NCBI GenBank assembly: GCA_963969595.1
Contig: OZ018409.1
Coordinates: forward strand, 35,911,282 to 35,975,281
DNA: 64,000 bases
Direction of reading: 5' to 3'
Source of the DNA: Neckera pumila
Taxonomy: Eukaryota; Streptophyta; Bryopsida; Hypnales; Neckeraceae
Shown: positions 11,515 through 24,463 of the stretch, piece by piece
Position numbering within the stretch: the stretch's first letter is position 1
Layout: every line of letters starts with the position of its first letter
The notes under the pieces: model-generated
Database searches by the model: none
Told to the model about the DNA's origin: nothing
What the model saw: only the letters and a program-made list of their open reading frames with translations
Made by a program: the position numbers and the translations under genes

Positions 11515-13149
11515 GGGCATTGCATTGGAATTGGCTGCAGGCAATTTGCTGCCTTGCGAGCGACTGAGACAATTTGCTTGAGGTTCACTATTAGGTCATC
11601 CAGGGTTTAGGCTTTTTATTTTGTATCTACCAGGATTCAATTGAGTACATAGCTGAGTGGGATTAATCGGTCTTAGAGGTTGCCTGCCTTCGTGGCTCAC
11701 CCCTTTCCGTGGGTGTGCCCTATTTTTTGTAATTCATATATGTCTTCCCCCCCCCCCAGGTGGCTTCTTGCAGCAGCTTCCATGCTACCATTTATGATCA
11801 GGGACAGGTGAAATCTCTTCGATCCATTGCTGCATTTAGGTTTGCTCGGTGATCCATTTCCTTCTGTCTGTCTCCTTGAGAATTTCAAACCCTAGCCGTT
11901 GTGATGGGAGATGGGTAGAATAGGGTTTGTGAGAGTTTTAGCGATTTCAGATGTGCAATTCTGATTTTTGATTCCAAATTCGGACATTGAGATTTTGAAT
12001 CTCGTCTCAAATTGCTGTCATAGCCCCTCGTAATGAATTCGACTTGCTTTTATCCAAGTCGCTTCCTTCCATGCAGGTCAATTTGCCATGATGAATTAGG
12101 CCGTTGGCATTGATGTTTTTCTCCGGAATCCAAGTAGGAAGCTTTGGGTTGAAACAGCTATTGTATTATTCAGGGAAATAGTAGGTGTAGGAGACCATTT
12201 GTAACCAGTGTCAGTTGCTCCTTTCAATGTAGATGTGTTCCTGACATGCTCCTAGACTGCATGATGTTTTTGTATGTACTCCCAAAATATTTTGCATCTA
12301 CGCTTTTTGATTTTGATTATAACAAGCTTTTGTGTTTTTGAAGTTTTGTTCATTGATGAAACTTGCAATAGTTGAAATTTAGAAGTGTATGTTCCTGCTC
12401 ACTCAGCACGTAAAATATTCATCTACTTTGAAGGGAGATATTGACACTGGTTACTAGTGTGCCACTCATTTAGGTGAGCCTATGTGAGGTTTTCACGAGG
12501 TCACAACCTTCATACAGATCAAGGCATGGCAAAAGGAGGTTCTAGATTTTGGCAACAGCAATTGACTTCAAGACATTGGTTCATAGAAAATCAAGTAGAA
12601 TTCCTTTATATTGAGTGTGGGTTATATGATGCTCCTCCAATCCAAGAGGAAGTATTGCTCAAAAGTAATGCTGGTATAATCATACGATCTATCTTTGGAG
12701 TGGTGAGAGTGAAGAGCATCCCCAAGCCGCAATGTCATCTAGACACTTTAGAGATAAACTTGGTTACTGTGTAGCAATGATAGCAAACAATGTTTTTTGC
12801 ACACTTGAATTGGTTCAGTTGGAAGTATGTGCATTCTTCTATAAACAGTTCTCAAAAATTGACACTGCCCCAAATGCGACATCTACATTTGGACCAAAAA
12901 ACATCATAGAAATCTACATATTGATTACAAAAGATGCAAACAATGCAAACATGAGAGTCTAAGAGAGCTTGGGGTTGGATTTGGTACTCCTAGAGGCAAA
13001 ATTTTGAACATTCATAACTTATTCATATGTTGTCCAAATAATGTGTGGTGAAGTGCATTAGAATCCTCTTTCATTTGTTAATAAGTTTTTGAAAATAATC
13101 TATTGGTATGTGCAACACTAGTAACTAAGCTCAATTGTAATTCGAGATG
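11515..13149. other. 3' flank of the kinase gene and unassigned DNA
   Basis: The first few hundred bases probably include the kinase 3' UTR; a C13 tract sits near 11747. A 96-codon ORF at 12484-12774 (+) overlaps another in a different frame; neither resembles a family I know. I cannot support a gene here. Confidence 0.35.
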
Positions 13150-13159
13150 ATTATAGGTG

Positions 13160-13345
13160 CACATTCCTTATGAGAGTAAAGGGCTAGTTCCTTGCCTTTC
13201 TCAGCAAGATTTTGAAACGCTAAGATCAAGACTAACTTTCTATAGGCCTCGATATTTCAATCAATCTGCTCAATCCGGTGCGCAACTCCTAAATTCATAT
13301 TAATTGTTGCATTTGATGCACAGCTCTCCCATTGCATTTGGAATA
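13160..13345. repeat. dispersed repeat, inverted relative to 46555-46745
   Basis: This stretch reads as the diverged reverse complement of 46555-46745. Shared phrases include AATATGAATTTAGGAGTTG, TTGAGCAGATTGATT, and the GAACTAG/CTAGTTC and TTTGAAA blocks in matching order. It has no coding potential and is probably a short fragment of an unidentified interspersed element. Confidence 0.6.
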
Positions 13346-14510
13346 AGAGTTAGACCATATGCTTCATTCCTCCGTTGTCAAAAACTAGTCCTGCATTGCC
13401 AGTACTATCAAAAGAAGTACCACTCTTTGCATCCATAATTGAGGAGAATTGGCAGCTACTAAAGTGTATTGTAAAAACTGGTGAAATTGAAGAAAAAACT
13501 CGATTGAATCTTGAAACTACAGGATAGGAACTGATCAAAATTTCAAGAAATTCTCTAGTAATAATTCTAGTATTCATAGTGGCAATGTAACCAATCTACT
13601 GTAAATTGTAGCATGTGGCTCAAAATAGTATTTTAAGGTACACAAAAAGAGTCAATAGTACTAGTGAAGGCCCATAGTGCCTCCAATCTGTCAACGTAAC
13701 TATTTTTTATGGCAAATGAAGTATTGACATCAATCCTTGCTATTCAATGATGAACATCACGTGTTGTCAAAACAATAGATTTGAAATTCAATCAATGGTT
13801 CAAATTTCATATTCCATGCCCCCAATAATATTGAAGATGACTTGTAGCACAAAAAAGTACTAAAAGGCTAAAAATTTAAAAATGCAAAAGTAGTACAAGT
13901 GTTTCTAGCAATCATCCAAGATTTAGAGGCAAATTGGGATAATTCAATTTGAATCCTATATTGTTTGCAACATAGACTTGGTTAATGAAATGTCTAAATG
14001 ATTTTCTTGCTTAAAGGCATAAGTAATAAAAATAAGGTTTCCAAGTTTAAACTCTCCTTGAAAAAGTTTGAAAAATTTCCTAAAAATGGCAATTTTATCA
14101 TACCGCTAGTCTAAAGTTATGAGCCTATAATTGAATTTTAAAACTTAGAATGGCGTAGTAAGGTGGTTTGCATTCTAATGTTTTATACAACAATGTACAC
14201 TCATTATAAAATTCTAGATATTTAAACATATTCAATATTTGATATGAATTTTCTTTACTTTATCTTCAAAGCTTCAAGGTCATTACAAAACTAGGTTGCT
14301 GCAAAAAACAATTGTCCCTTTTCTTTGTCCACTTGGCCTAGGCCAAGTGGATTTTGGCTCATAACTTTTGCGTCATATGCCCGTTTCCTATGAAATTTGA
14401 AATGAAGTTACATGTAGTAAATTTGGACATTGTGTAATTTTCTTTTAAATTTTCAAAATTATTTTATTGTTTTTAAATTGTCTCCAATTGGATGTCTACC
14501 TTGGCCATTG

Positions 14511-14522
14511 GCGAGGAGGGGA

Positions 14523-14554
<32 letters not shown>
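14511..14554 (+). repeat. long poly-G tract (G-quadruplex-prone)
   Basis: GAGGAGGGGAGGAGG-type sequence runs into an almost uninterrupted G run of more than 30 bases. The tract lies about 120 bp before the start of the 2.25-kb duplicated tract. Such runs form four-stranded structures and are unstable in length. Confidence 0.9.
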
Positions 14555-14672
14555 AGTAGTATCTTCTCCAAACCAAAAATGCATATTTGAAGGTTGAAAT
14601 TGGAATATAAGGATTTCTACTAAATTTATACAAGCCTGCAAAGAGATTTTCTAAAACTAATAAAGTGGCCAC

Positions 14673-16926
14673 CTTCCACAAGTGCTCAAAATGCACTACC
14701 TTTGAGCACGTATACAAAACACAATTATTTTCCCCAAAGTTTCAAATGGTTGAGAATAAGCATCTTCAAATTAGAAAAATGTGATTTTTTAGTTTATTTT
14801 TCTGAACTTCTACACTATTTTTTAAAAGTTAAATTAAAAAAATCTCATTTCTTTCATTTTCCATCACTCTTTTTTTAATTCTTAAATATACTACCTGTGT
14901 CCCACTAAAAAGCTCCTTGTTTTATCTCATACTTTTTTTATACTAGTTTCATTGACCATGTTGCAAAACGTATAATTAAAAATGGTCTAAATTTTATATC
15001 ACCACAATCCATGAAGAACATTGTATCTGTTCAATGCAACCAAAATAAAAATTGGACCCAAGCAAGCTTCCAACATGCGTACTCAAAACTACTAAAAAAA
15101 ATAGGAGGTGAAATGAAGAGTTTTTTAATGGGACAGAGGTAGTATTCCATATTGGGTATGCATTTCCTTTACTTTATCTTCAAACCTTCAAGGTTAGTTC
15201 AAACCTCTACAAAATAATTTGTAAATTTGTAGGGCTTATAGAAGACATTAAGAAGAATTGAAGATTTTTAAGACTTATAGAAGACATGCAATTTCATCTT
15301 TGAATAACAACGCATTCAAGAATTTCATTATTATGTAATGCCACAAACAACACATACACTGAAGGATTTTGATTACTTGGTCATATAAGCTCATTAGATT
15401 CCAATGGAATACAAAACTTCTCAATATCATCATTGTGGGAGTCCAAAGGTACAACACATTCAACCTCCTCCCACACTCCACATCGAGACTTAAACATCTC
15501 CAAATTATAAATATATATGACTTTCTCCAACATAAACAACATTGCCATCAAATATGCCACATCAGTTTGCTTTGCAAACGTAAATTAGAAATTAACCAAA
15601 TACTACCACCTTTGCATGCTTTGAACTAAAAACATCCTCCCATTGCCAAAGATGATTCACCCCTCTCACCAACACATACACCTGCCCCCCCCCCCCCCCT
15701 TTCCCTCACTACCCTAAATGTTAAACTTAGTAAGACATTAGAAAAGATACTCCCTTCTAGTGAAGGTATGTAGCATAAGTGTCCCTGAATATTCTCTTCA
15801 TTACCTCCAATCCATAAGGATGGAGTTCTTCTCTCTCGCACTGCTTAACACTTCAAGTATAGACACAACGTAACTAAGGGAAATGGGATCATTTGCCTTA
15901 AACGCGGTGCCGAATTAACAACAACTTCACCCGTGAGAGGAAAGATGACCGAAGTGCTTCCACAGAATGCTTAGGAGCGGTGCAACAAACATGGCCAACA
16001 TCCGGACAACTTTCTCAACAGGCGCTTCATTCAGTAGCCTGCAAAGACGTCAACGACATCAACGACAGAACTTAGCCTTTCACTTCATCTTCAACAAATC
16101 TTCCAAATTTGAGCTCAAATAGTCAAATTTTACCATTAGGCTATGCCAAATTGACAAGACAGATAAGGGAACAGAGATGGAACATTGGCCGCGTAGCTAA
16201 CATTCCTGCAAGAGTTTCACGAACTTACTTCCTCATGCTGGGAATGAGGAACGTCCATTTCGACAGGCACAAGAGCTCCACTTGCTGCGTCTCTCGTGAA
16301 CTGAGCCTTGGGTTCTGCAACCCATGTGTAAACATTAGAAACTAAACAACTTTGCGGCAGTTTGCCGACATAAATAACCTGACTTAGTATGTATCTTAAC
16401 TGAATGCAGCATACTCAAGCGATTGCATTGTAAAACAGTCCTATCTGGATATTTGTAGATCAAATCTCTTGAACAGCATGAAACTTAGTGATTCATAAAA
16501 AGTTAGAAATGTGGATGTGACTCATGGATGGCAGAGGTGGGAAGGCCACGGAAATGACGTCAAAGTCAATTTTGGTTGGATTCTGAAAATTCATTCGTCT
16601 TTGTTCTATTCCTGTGTAAGGATGACATCATGAGTCTAGAATGAAAGCACAAAGTGAAGTGGGCGATATAAGGTGCACGTCAATAATATTACGTTTTAAA
16701 CGAAGCCAATTCCAACCGGAAGAGATCAAATCTAAATCCATTCACGAGCGGATTATGTTCAGATTCAGCCCAATCATCTACCAAATGTTTTTCAAGAACA
16801 GAGTTTATTCACAAAGAAACGATCGTGGTGCAGCACGGAGAGTGGTATAGTGTTTAGTCTGTGCAAGATTTCTCACCTTCGCCGCCATTCACAATTCCCA
16901 GTTCCAGTTCAGGCTCAGGCATGGAC
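14673..16926. repeat. segmental duplication, copy A
   Basis: This tract of about 2.25 kb recurs in direct orientation at 24734-26983. Where I compared them by eye the two are essentially identical, including all ORF translations. The exception is a poly-C run near 15688 that is about four bases longer here. It carries exons D and E of the small membrane protein gene, most of exon C, and the 3' flank. The first substitutions appear inside exon C (near 16927). Confidence 0.9.
14889..15144. mobile_element. Stowaway-like MITE with TACTACCT ends
   Basis: The 256-bp segment starts TACTACCTGTGTCCCACTAA, and its end is the near inverted complement (TTAATGGGACAGAGGTAGTA). TA at the boundary and the CTACCT.TGTCCCA terminus fit Tc1/mariner-derived Stowaway-type MITEs. 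It is non-coding. An identical copy occurs at 24950-25205 because it lies inside the duplicated tract, so it predates the duplication. Confidence 0.6.
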
Positions 16927-17926
16927 ACGCCATCTATGCATCCAAAAATGAAGAAGTGAAGCAAATCCGTCAGGATGGGAATGGATGAACCCAAACAATT
17001 ATCTAATCCCTCACACACTCCAACACTCACTGCAGGTTTCTCTCGTCAGTCTCGATCTTCCCCTGTTTCCTTAGTGGTAACACTAAAATTATCAAGTTTT
17101 CACGAGTGCACGAGAAAGAAACAGTGGATAAAAGTTCCCCTCGCTTAGAGACTAGCACGGAGACATCAAGTCACCAGTATATATGTGCATTCACCAGCAT
17201 CAGTATTAAGGAAACATCAATAGCAAGTTCCAAATTTCCCTGAGTGATTACCTTATTATCACCATTCGATGTTCAAGTTCACAGAATTGATAAACTCACA
17301 ATTGCTGAACCCCCAAGGAGCCGAGAACTAATCTCACCTTCGGCAGGGCCACTGCCGTTCCCCATTTCTAAATCAGGCACAACATTTCCAGGAGCAGCAG
17401 CATCACTCTCCGGGAGGGGCTGATCGTGAGCACTCTCCCCAACTGTGCAAGAAAGAAGATAAAACATGTCGTCATTTGCATAGAGAAAGACAGAGCAGCC
17501 AGAGTTTTCCGAGTCTTCAATGTGCGTACCACCGCAGAAGGCCGGAGAAACTCTTCCGACCCGCGGCTCGTTAGAGAGGAGCCGTCGGGTCCACCGACCG
17601 CTGGACATAAAGTTCTCATCATTTTGCACAGAGAAAGACAGAGCTAGCAGCCATAGTTTTCGAGCCTTAAGTCCACTAGAGGAGCATGAAAACAATTCTA
17701 CAGGAGTTTCACGAATACTGTTCTACATGAGTTTGAAGAATATTATTACTACAGGAAGGATTGAATTTGAGAAAGGAGGCATCAAACCTGCTATCTGAGT
17801 CTTGATCTGTTTCTTCAAGCACTTCCAAAGTTGAGCGCTTAGGAAGCAGAGAGCAACGACTACAACTTCAACGGCAACACCCATCAACAGCGGCAGCCAC
17901 AGTTTCTCCCACAAGCTGGCTCCCAT
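16027..17926 (-). CDS. small single-pass membrane protein, unknown family, copy I (open throughout)
   Basis: I infer five exons: A 17926-17788, B 17442-17338, C 16933-16877, D 16314-16229, E 16038-16027 (stop included). Junctions are GT-AG with phases 1,1,1,0, giving 132 residues. Exon A (from MGASLW) carries one hydrophobic helix (about 9-31) followed by WKCLKKQIK, so by the positive-inside rule the tail should be cytosolic; Cys36 could be lipidated. Exon B encodes an acidic GES.HDQPLP...PDLE.GNG segment, exon C SMPEPELELGIVN, exon D ALVPVEMDVPHSQHEE. The same exon lengths, phases and motifs recur at 37268-39951, which supports real coding selection. I do not recognise the family and assign no function. 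Exon E supplies only Ala-Thr-Glu and the stop and is the least certain part. Exons D, E and most of C lie in the duplicated tract. Confidence 0.6.
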
Positions 17927-18730
17927 CGCGCGCGTCTATCAACCAGTGCACAATATATTCTGACGAAGCGTACCAGCTCGATCTGCGCGCATAATCAATC
18001 GAGGCTTGCAATCAGAATCCGCACGCAAACGTCATTCAGAAGTGGCATTAGCTACCTGATGCATCACAAACAGGACAACTTAATTGAGAAAACATTGGAG
18101 CTGTAATTACGACAATGTCGCCACGAATTGAAGGCAGGCCTTTCTCGTATACTCTTCTACAGGATGATACACAGCGCGGAATTAAACAAGGAGACAACAA
18201 TGGGGAGCAGCAAGTAATTGCGCTTCCCTTGGAGAACATCCAGCGATCGGTGGTCCCTACGCCTCACGCTCACTGACCGCGGGTCGCAGGAGTTTCAGCT
18301 GATGAGGAACCCAGCTGATGAGGAAAAAGCCTGTGAAATATTAAGGAGAGCGACAATAAGTCCAATTTCAGACTCAGCGGGAAATTGGGCACGTATGAAA
18401 GTCCGTGTATACAGAGTCCGACAATACTCCGTCCAACTCCGTCCAACTCCGTCCATGCCATGTAGGAAAAGTTATACTCACTCAGTCATTCCTGCCTAAA
18501 TTGGCATGCCATGTAGGCAAAGTTATACTCACTCAGTCAGTCCTGTCCTGAATCCGTCCAACTCCGTCCAACAGTGTGGAATCTCCGACGACGAGAAATG
18601 GCGGCAAGTTCCAGTATGTTTCGAAGTTAAGCACCTAGGAGGCGGTTGCCATTACTGTTTTTCAGGTGCCACATGTCAGGTGAAGCGGTGTTTTACTGTC
18701 GGTAGCTAGAGTTTGCTTAGGTCCAGAACT
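17927..18730 (-). promoter_or_regulatory. upstream region of copy I, shared with other copies
   Basis: The phrase GACAACTTAATTGAGAAA and nearby blocks recur upstream of copies IV (near 31410) and V (near 40079), so the 5' flank was duplicated with the gene. A CCGTCCAACT motif repeats several times at 18425-18570. No core promoter can be fixed by eye. Confidence 0.4.
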
Positions 18731-21700
18731 GTTTTACTGGAACTTAAGGAAGCCGACCCATTTCCAACCACATAAGCAATTACGCACATTTGGAGCTCAG
18801 GTCTTTTGATTGCAGAATTTTTCCGTGTACAGAAAAAGAGTATGGAAGGATTGTATATTTTTCCAGAGTTTTATTACACATTATTTTGGAATTACTATGA
18901 ATTTTTTAGTAGTAGATTTTCTTCGATCTATAATGGTGAAATAGACCTTTCTATTTCTGACCATAGGTGATTGCAAAATCGACCAAGGGTTGATTGCAAT
19001 ATTGCCTGCCTTCCAAACAATCATAATGCGCCACAACTGCTCTAGGAACTGAGCCACAAATTCATGGAAAGACAACAGCTTATAGATTGGAAATAAGAGG
19101 GTGATCAGAAATGGATTGGCTATCTTAGCTATGTTTTGTTTATAGGTCCTAATAAGTGCTAATCCCAAACTAGATGCACCTTAGTCAAACTTAGTGGTAA
19201 CTTCCAAAATATTCATTTTCAATACTTGATTTAAATTGAGAACATGAAACATTAATTCTAATTCTATAAATTAAAATTTTGGAAAAAATATCAAAAAATT
19301 CAATGGAAACTAAAAATGATGTGTGAAAACCCATATTATAGAGCAAGAATTTATAGCTTAAAGTGGGAGGAAGCTAGTCTAGAGTTACCATAGAGTTAAG
19401 CTCTGAACTCAAAGATTCTCATTTGGAGTTACAGTCTCTTTTTTCACATACTGCACGCTTATGAATTCTCATTGCTAGAAGCAAAACCAGGGACAAAATG
19501 CACAAGAGCCGGCTCCATTTTGGACTCATATACATTAGAGGAAATTTCAGGCCTCTGGAAGGCTGCCTTACAGCCCTCCAAGGTACCCTAAAATTTGCTT
19601 TTATTTTGCAAAAAAACTTGTTTTTTTCCTATTTCTGCCTTGCTAAAACTACAACAGCAGTGGCGCAGGAACCGAAAATTCCGAATAAAAATTTATTAAC
19701 AATTAAAAAAATTAAATTTAATCTTAAAAATTAAATTTTAATTTAAAAAAAAAAAAAAACGAAAACAAGAAACGAGCAGCCAGAGATTTTGACTACTCAC
19801 TAAGAGCAGTTTAGAAGTTGACAGGCCATGCAAACAATAGCATAGCATGTCAACTTCCAATGGCCCTGAAATGGATTGAAATTTTCTGTAATGAAAATTA
19901 TTCTCTATTTTTTGCTATTTTAAGAAAAAAAAACCTTGGTCTCTTCCCACCATAATTACAATTAACTCTAATATTATGTCTTTTTTAATTGTATCCTCTT
20001 CCTTAAAAACACTACAAGAGAATGGGATGTCTTAAGTGAGTTTTTTTAAGTATAGTCCTAAACATAAGATTTTAAGTAATGACCTTAAATGTCATTACTT
20101 AAAACCTTATGTCTAGGACTATACCTAAAAACTCACTTAAAACACCCCGTTTTCTTGTAGAAAAAATATTTTTAAATTTAAATTAGAAAAATATTGATCT
20201 CCAGGTCCGCAACTCTTATATTATACACAAGGATCATTGACATTAAAATAATTTAGAGGATAGGTTTTGTAAAAATTATATCAAATTCAAAAGACCAAAA
20301 CGTCAGGTTAAGACCAAATGAAAGAAAATGACATGTAGAAAATGTTGGGTTGCATATTTATTGTAAAAAAACTTAACAATATATGTATGAAAAATTGAAA
20401 GACCTATGTATAATTTTAAGAAATCCATACAAGAAGTTTTCTTAAATTAAAATTAAAATTCATTTGGAGTGTTTCTTTATAATAAAAAAACTCTTAAAGT
20501 TTTATTAAAAAGCTTCAAAACTTGGATATCTGGTCCTACAATATATGTATTGAAAAACTCATACAATTTGATTTTTAATGCTATTCTTATCTCCAAGAAT
20601 ATTCATTTCATGTGTATAATTCTATTTATGGATTCCTTATTAAAAAGACGATGAGAGCTTTTTACATTAAAAAAACTATATCCCTTGAGATTGGATGAAA
20701 ATGCATTATAAGTGATTATAATTAGAGCCATATAATTCAAGAAGAGTTACGTACCTTGGATCTCAATGTAATGCGCATTTTCAAAATAAAAATTCCAATG
20801 ATTCTAATTACATGAAAATTGATGTAATTTATTTACACAATAAACTTTAAGAAATTCCCATCATTTCATTTCCAACAAAAGTTATAGCAATGAAAGGTGG
20901 TTAATTGAAATTGTGCCACGGTACTAGTAGTGTATATATCAAAAAAATTAAGTGTAAACATAAAGCACTAACTATAAGTGGCAGAAAATGTCACATTGCA
21001 TGAATAGAGAGGTATACCTAATTACTTTAGTGGGTTCAACAAACTAATAACTATACAACATCTAGATAGAGTTTATAGTTTGTTTAACTTCATTCTTTGA
21101 AGCCATAAATGTTAAACACACTTAAATTGAATGGGATGTTTACGGAATAGTTTCAATGGGGATTTATGAAGTATCCAATGGTAAACTATATATTAACCCC
21201 TAAAGGCCGGAGAATGTTTTGGAAGAGGAAAAGTCCAAAAAGTTGCCCATTTTTGATGCATTGTCTAAAATGAAACCTTAATTAATTTATTTGAATTTCA
21301 ACCATACAAAAGTGTATTAACAATTAAGGCATTGTGTAGAAAAAAATTACAGCCCATTTGAATACGTGGATTGAAAGATTATAACATTTGAAGTGAGAAA
21401 AAAAACTTCTTTTTACTCCAAAATACGGCCAACAGACTTTGAGCCTTCCTAGAGTAAAATTTTTGCTCTACACAAAGATGAATATTTTGGCCATTCATAC
21501 GTGTATGATGTTAGATTTGTTTATGAAAAATTTTAGAAGCAAATATGGAGTCTAGCTTACTTTAAATCAATTTACAATGTAAGGACGCTAAGTGCATTGG
21601 CAATATTAATGCTAGTAATTTTTTGATGATTTCTTGTGCAATGAGGAATTTTGTATTTGAAATCCAAATAGTAAAGATTGGAGATAAAAATTTGGAATAC

Positions 21701-22184
21701 AATGTGTGGAAAATTTTTCAAGAACTTTGACTTCACATATGCAAGATAATAGGGCTTGAAGTAGAAGAAAATGTTTATTCTTGAAGCCAAACCAACATAG
21801 CTAATAAAATCTGACTCCTCTTAGTTTATGATTTGAAAACTAAATTTATTCCATATTTTATTAGTTATATACATGCCAAATTTCAAAAAATTGATGACTC
21901 GGTTAATGAACATTTTTGCAAAAGGTTCCCAAAAGATGCCCAAATTGCTTGGGCTGCCAAAAAAGTTGAAGGCAATATAACTTTTATTTTGGTTACTCAA
22001 TTAGGAAAAAATATATTCTCACTAAAGGGGTACATATTCACACCTTGTGTCAAAATTGTGAGAACAACAGACCCAAATTGACTTCTTAGATCCTACCCAA
22101 ATTTTGAATTGTTCATTCAATGGACAATTGGTCTTCAGGAGTTAAAAAATACCTCTTGGTCAATTGGACACTTAAATTTTATAT
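18731..22184. other. gene-free AT-rich stretch with transposon ends
   Basis: No coding region is recognisable. A TTAACCCCTAAAGG terminus at about 21193 resembles the TTAA-flanked elements, but its partner end was not found. Long A/T tracts occur near 19690-19760. The hairpin element at 20010-20160 is listed separately. Confidence 0.4.
20010..20160. mobile_element. hairpin MITE with CACTACAAG ends
   Basis: The roughly 150-bp palindrome starts CACTACAAGAGAATGGGATG and ends TTTTCTTGTAG. The arms pair through TTAAGTGAG, ATAGTCCTA and TAAGTAATGA blocks. CACTACAAGAAAA-type termini are common in plant hairpin MITEs. It is non-coding. Confidence 0.65.
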
Positions 22185-22337
22185 CATTACAAAAAAAGAG
22201 GGATATAAATGACTTGTCCACAATGACTGCACCGACAAGAATGACTACAAAATAGTCATTTTGTAGTCATTTAGCAGTCATTCTTGTTGGTGCAGTCATT
22301 GTGGACAAGTCATTTATACCCCTCTTTTTTTGTAGTG
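22185..22337. mobile_element. hairpin MITE with CA(C/T)TACAAAAAAAGAGG ends
   Basis: This 153-bp segment is a near-perfect inverted repeat. The left arm includes AAATGACTTGTCCACAATGA and the right arm its complement, meeting at a TGACTACAAAATAGTCA centre. The terminal CACTACAA motif links it loosely to the element at 20010. The arms are well preserved, so insertion was probably fairly recent. Confidence 0.7.
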
Positions 22338-23559
22338 TATGTAAGATAGCTCCACTTAAAAATCCGCATGAATGAGTTTACAAAAACCATAGGATATTGG
22401 AAATATGCCCCTTGTAGCTTTTTATGTAAAGTTATGGTCATCTTAAATACAATAATTAAGGTAAATAGCCCCACATTAAACACCCTTTTAACTCAGGTGT
22501 ATACCTTAAATTACAAGGAGTGATCCCCTTGGTTTTTTTATTTATAACTTTTGCATTGTATGTCTATTATCAATGAAATTTGAATAAAAGGTACATATAA
22601 TAGTTGTACACATTGAATTTTTTTTTTTTTTTTTTTAATTTTTTTTTATTATATTTAAATTGCCTCAATTGGATGTCTACCTAAGTCATTTTGGGCGGGT
22701 TTAGTATTAAACATTTCCTATCCAAAAATGCAAATTTGGAGGTCAAAATTGTAGTACTCAAACCTACAAAGAAAGTTTCTAAAAATAATAAAGTATTCAC
22801 CTACAACATATGCTCAAAGTGCACTATCTTTGCAAACGTGCAAAGAACACAATTTTTTTCCTCAAAAGATGCACAGAAGCATCTTCAAATTAGAAAAAAT
22901 ACATTATTTTATTTTATTTTTTTTGAATTTTTGTACTATTTTTTAAAAATCAACTTCCATTTTATTTATTTTTTTGCATTTTTCATCATTCTTTTTTGTA
23001 CATAACTTTAAGAGATGAATTTTCTTAGGCCTGAATTTTCACACATATACTATTTTGGTTGCTTTACAAATTATGCATGTTTTATTTCATTTTTTACCCC
23101 TAAAAGCCCAAGGCTTTTGAATAAAATACAAATGTGTTATAAAATATAGTTTTTATAATTTTTTTGAAGTTTGCATCAAAAAAGATAATGTGAAGCACAA
23201 AAAATAGAATGTATCTATTTGGTTATAATTACAAAATTATTTTTAGATTTTTTCAAATGAATTTTGAAGATATAACTTCAAAAATCACCAAAAATACAAT
23301 TTTCATCTTTAGTATTTGAAAGTATTTTTACTAGTCAAAATTGTGGTTTCTATGATTTGTAAAAAAATGCATAAGATCTAGTAATGAGAACATCAACACT
23401 TTCTCCAAACCTTAAATTTTTCAACACTAGGCAAATTCTAAAATACTTTGTGCTGTTTCCTTTATAATTTTTGTTTGACTTAGCAATCTTAGTTTTGAGT
23501 ATAAAAATTGAAAGACAACCTAGTCTAGTTTGCACCATAAAAAAAAAGTTGAAGAAAGA
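22338..23559. other. AT-rich stretch, distal part of a repeated unit
   Basis: A T17 tract lies near 22620. Around 22440-22930 phrases such as AATTGGATGTCTACCT and the following block resemble 14480-14880, so this is the far 3' flank of a repeat unit. No gene is visible. Confidence 0.4.
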
Positions 23560-24463
23560 AATTTCTTAACTTTATCTTCAAAATTTCAAGGTCATTTCAA
23601 ACTTGTACAAAAGATTTTATAAATTGTAGGAATTATAGAATACATTTAGAAGAATTGAAGGCTCTAATACTTATAAAAGACATGCTATTGTATCTGTGAA
23701 TACTAGCACTTGTAAAAATTTCATTGATACAGAGTGGCATAATGAATACATATGGTGATGTTTTTAGAAGTTTGATTACGTGGTCATAAACTCACTAAAT
23801 CTAGATAGAACAAAAACCTCACCATGTCGTGAGAGTAAGAGACCGAGGTTCAACACATTCAACCTCTTCCCACACTCTACCTCAATGTAAATATCCCCAA
23901 ATGCCCAAATCAACCATATCCAAAATTCTCTTGAATATTAACAACATTGCTGTCAAATATGCCACATACATTTTACTCTACAAATGTAAATAGAAAACAA
24001 CCAATTATTAATTAAAAGTAAAAACATCCCACCCCTCATCTAGGCTCTCACACCCATTGCCAAAAATCTTTTATTCCTCTTACCAACACATTCACCTCCT
24101 CCCCTCACTACCCCTAAATGTAAAACTTTGTTAGACACTAAAAAAGAGTGTACTTCTTAGTGAAGGTATGTAGCATAAGTGCCAATGGACATTCTCTTTG
24201 TTTCCTCCAACCCATAACTCCTTATAGGATGGAGTTTTTCTTTATCATATGGTGAATCCTTCAAGGATTGACACCTTGATTCAATAATAGACACAGTATA
24301 GCTAAGGGAAGTGGGATCATTTGCATTAAACGTGGTGCCAAATCAACAACAACTTCACCTGTGAGAAGAAAGATGATCGAAAGGCTTTCATAGAATGCTT
24401 CAGGAGCGATGTAGCAATCATGGCCAGCATCAACAACCTTCTCAACAGGTGCTTCATTCAATA

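Noticed and set aside
15275..15629. ORFs of 68 and 86 codons repeated at 25336-25690
   Set aside because: They lie in the non-coding 3' flank of the repeat units and overlap on opposite strands; diverged units do not preserve them.
16109..16345. 78-codon plus-strand ORF present identically at 26166-26402
   Set aside because: It is antisense to exon D of the membrane protein family; its identity in both copies only reflects the recent duplication.
18560..18710. Possible 5S rRNA-derived sequence (CGAAGTTAAGCAC motif)
   Set aside because: Only one short box matches; the rest does not follow the 5S rRNA order, so neither a 5S gene nor a 5S-derived SINE can be supported.
22691..23005. 104-codon plus-strand ORF
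   Set aside because: The translation is Phe/Lys/Asn-rich from AT-rich repeat flank DNA with no motif.
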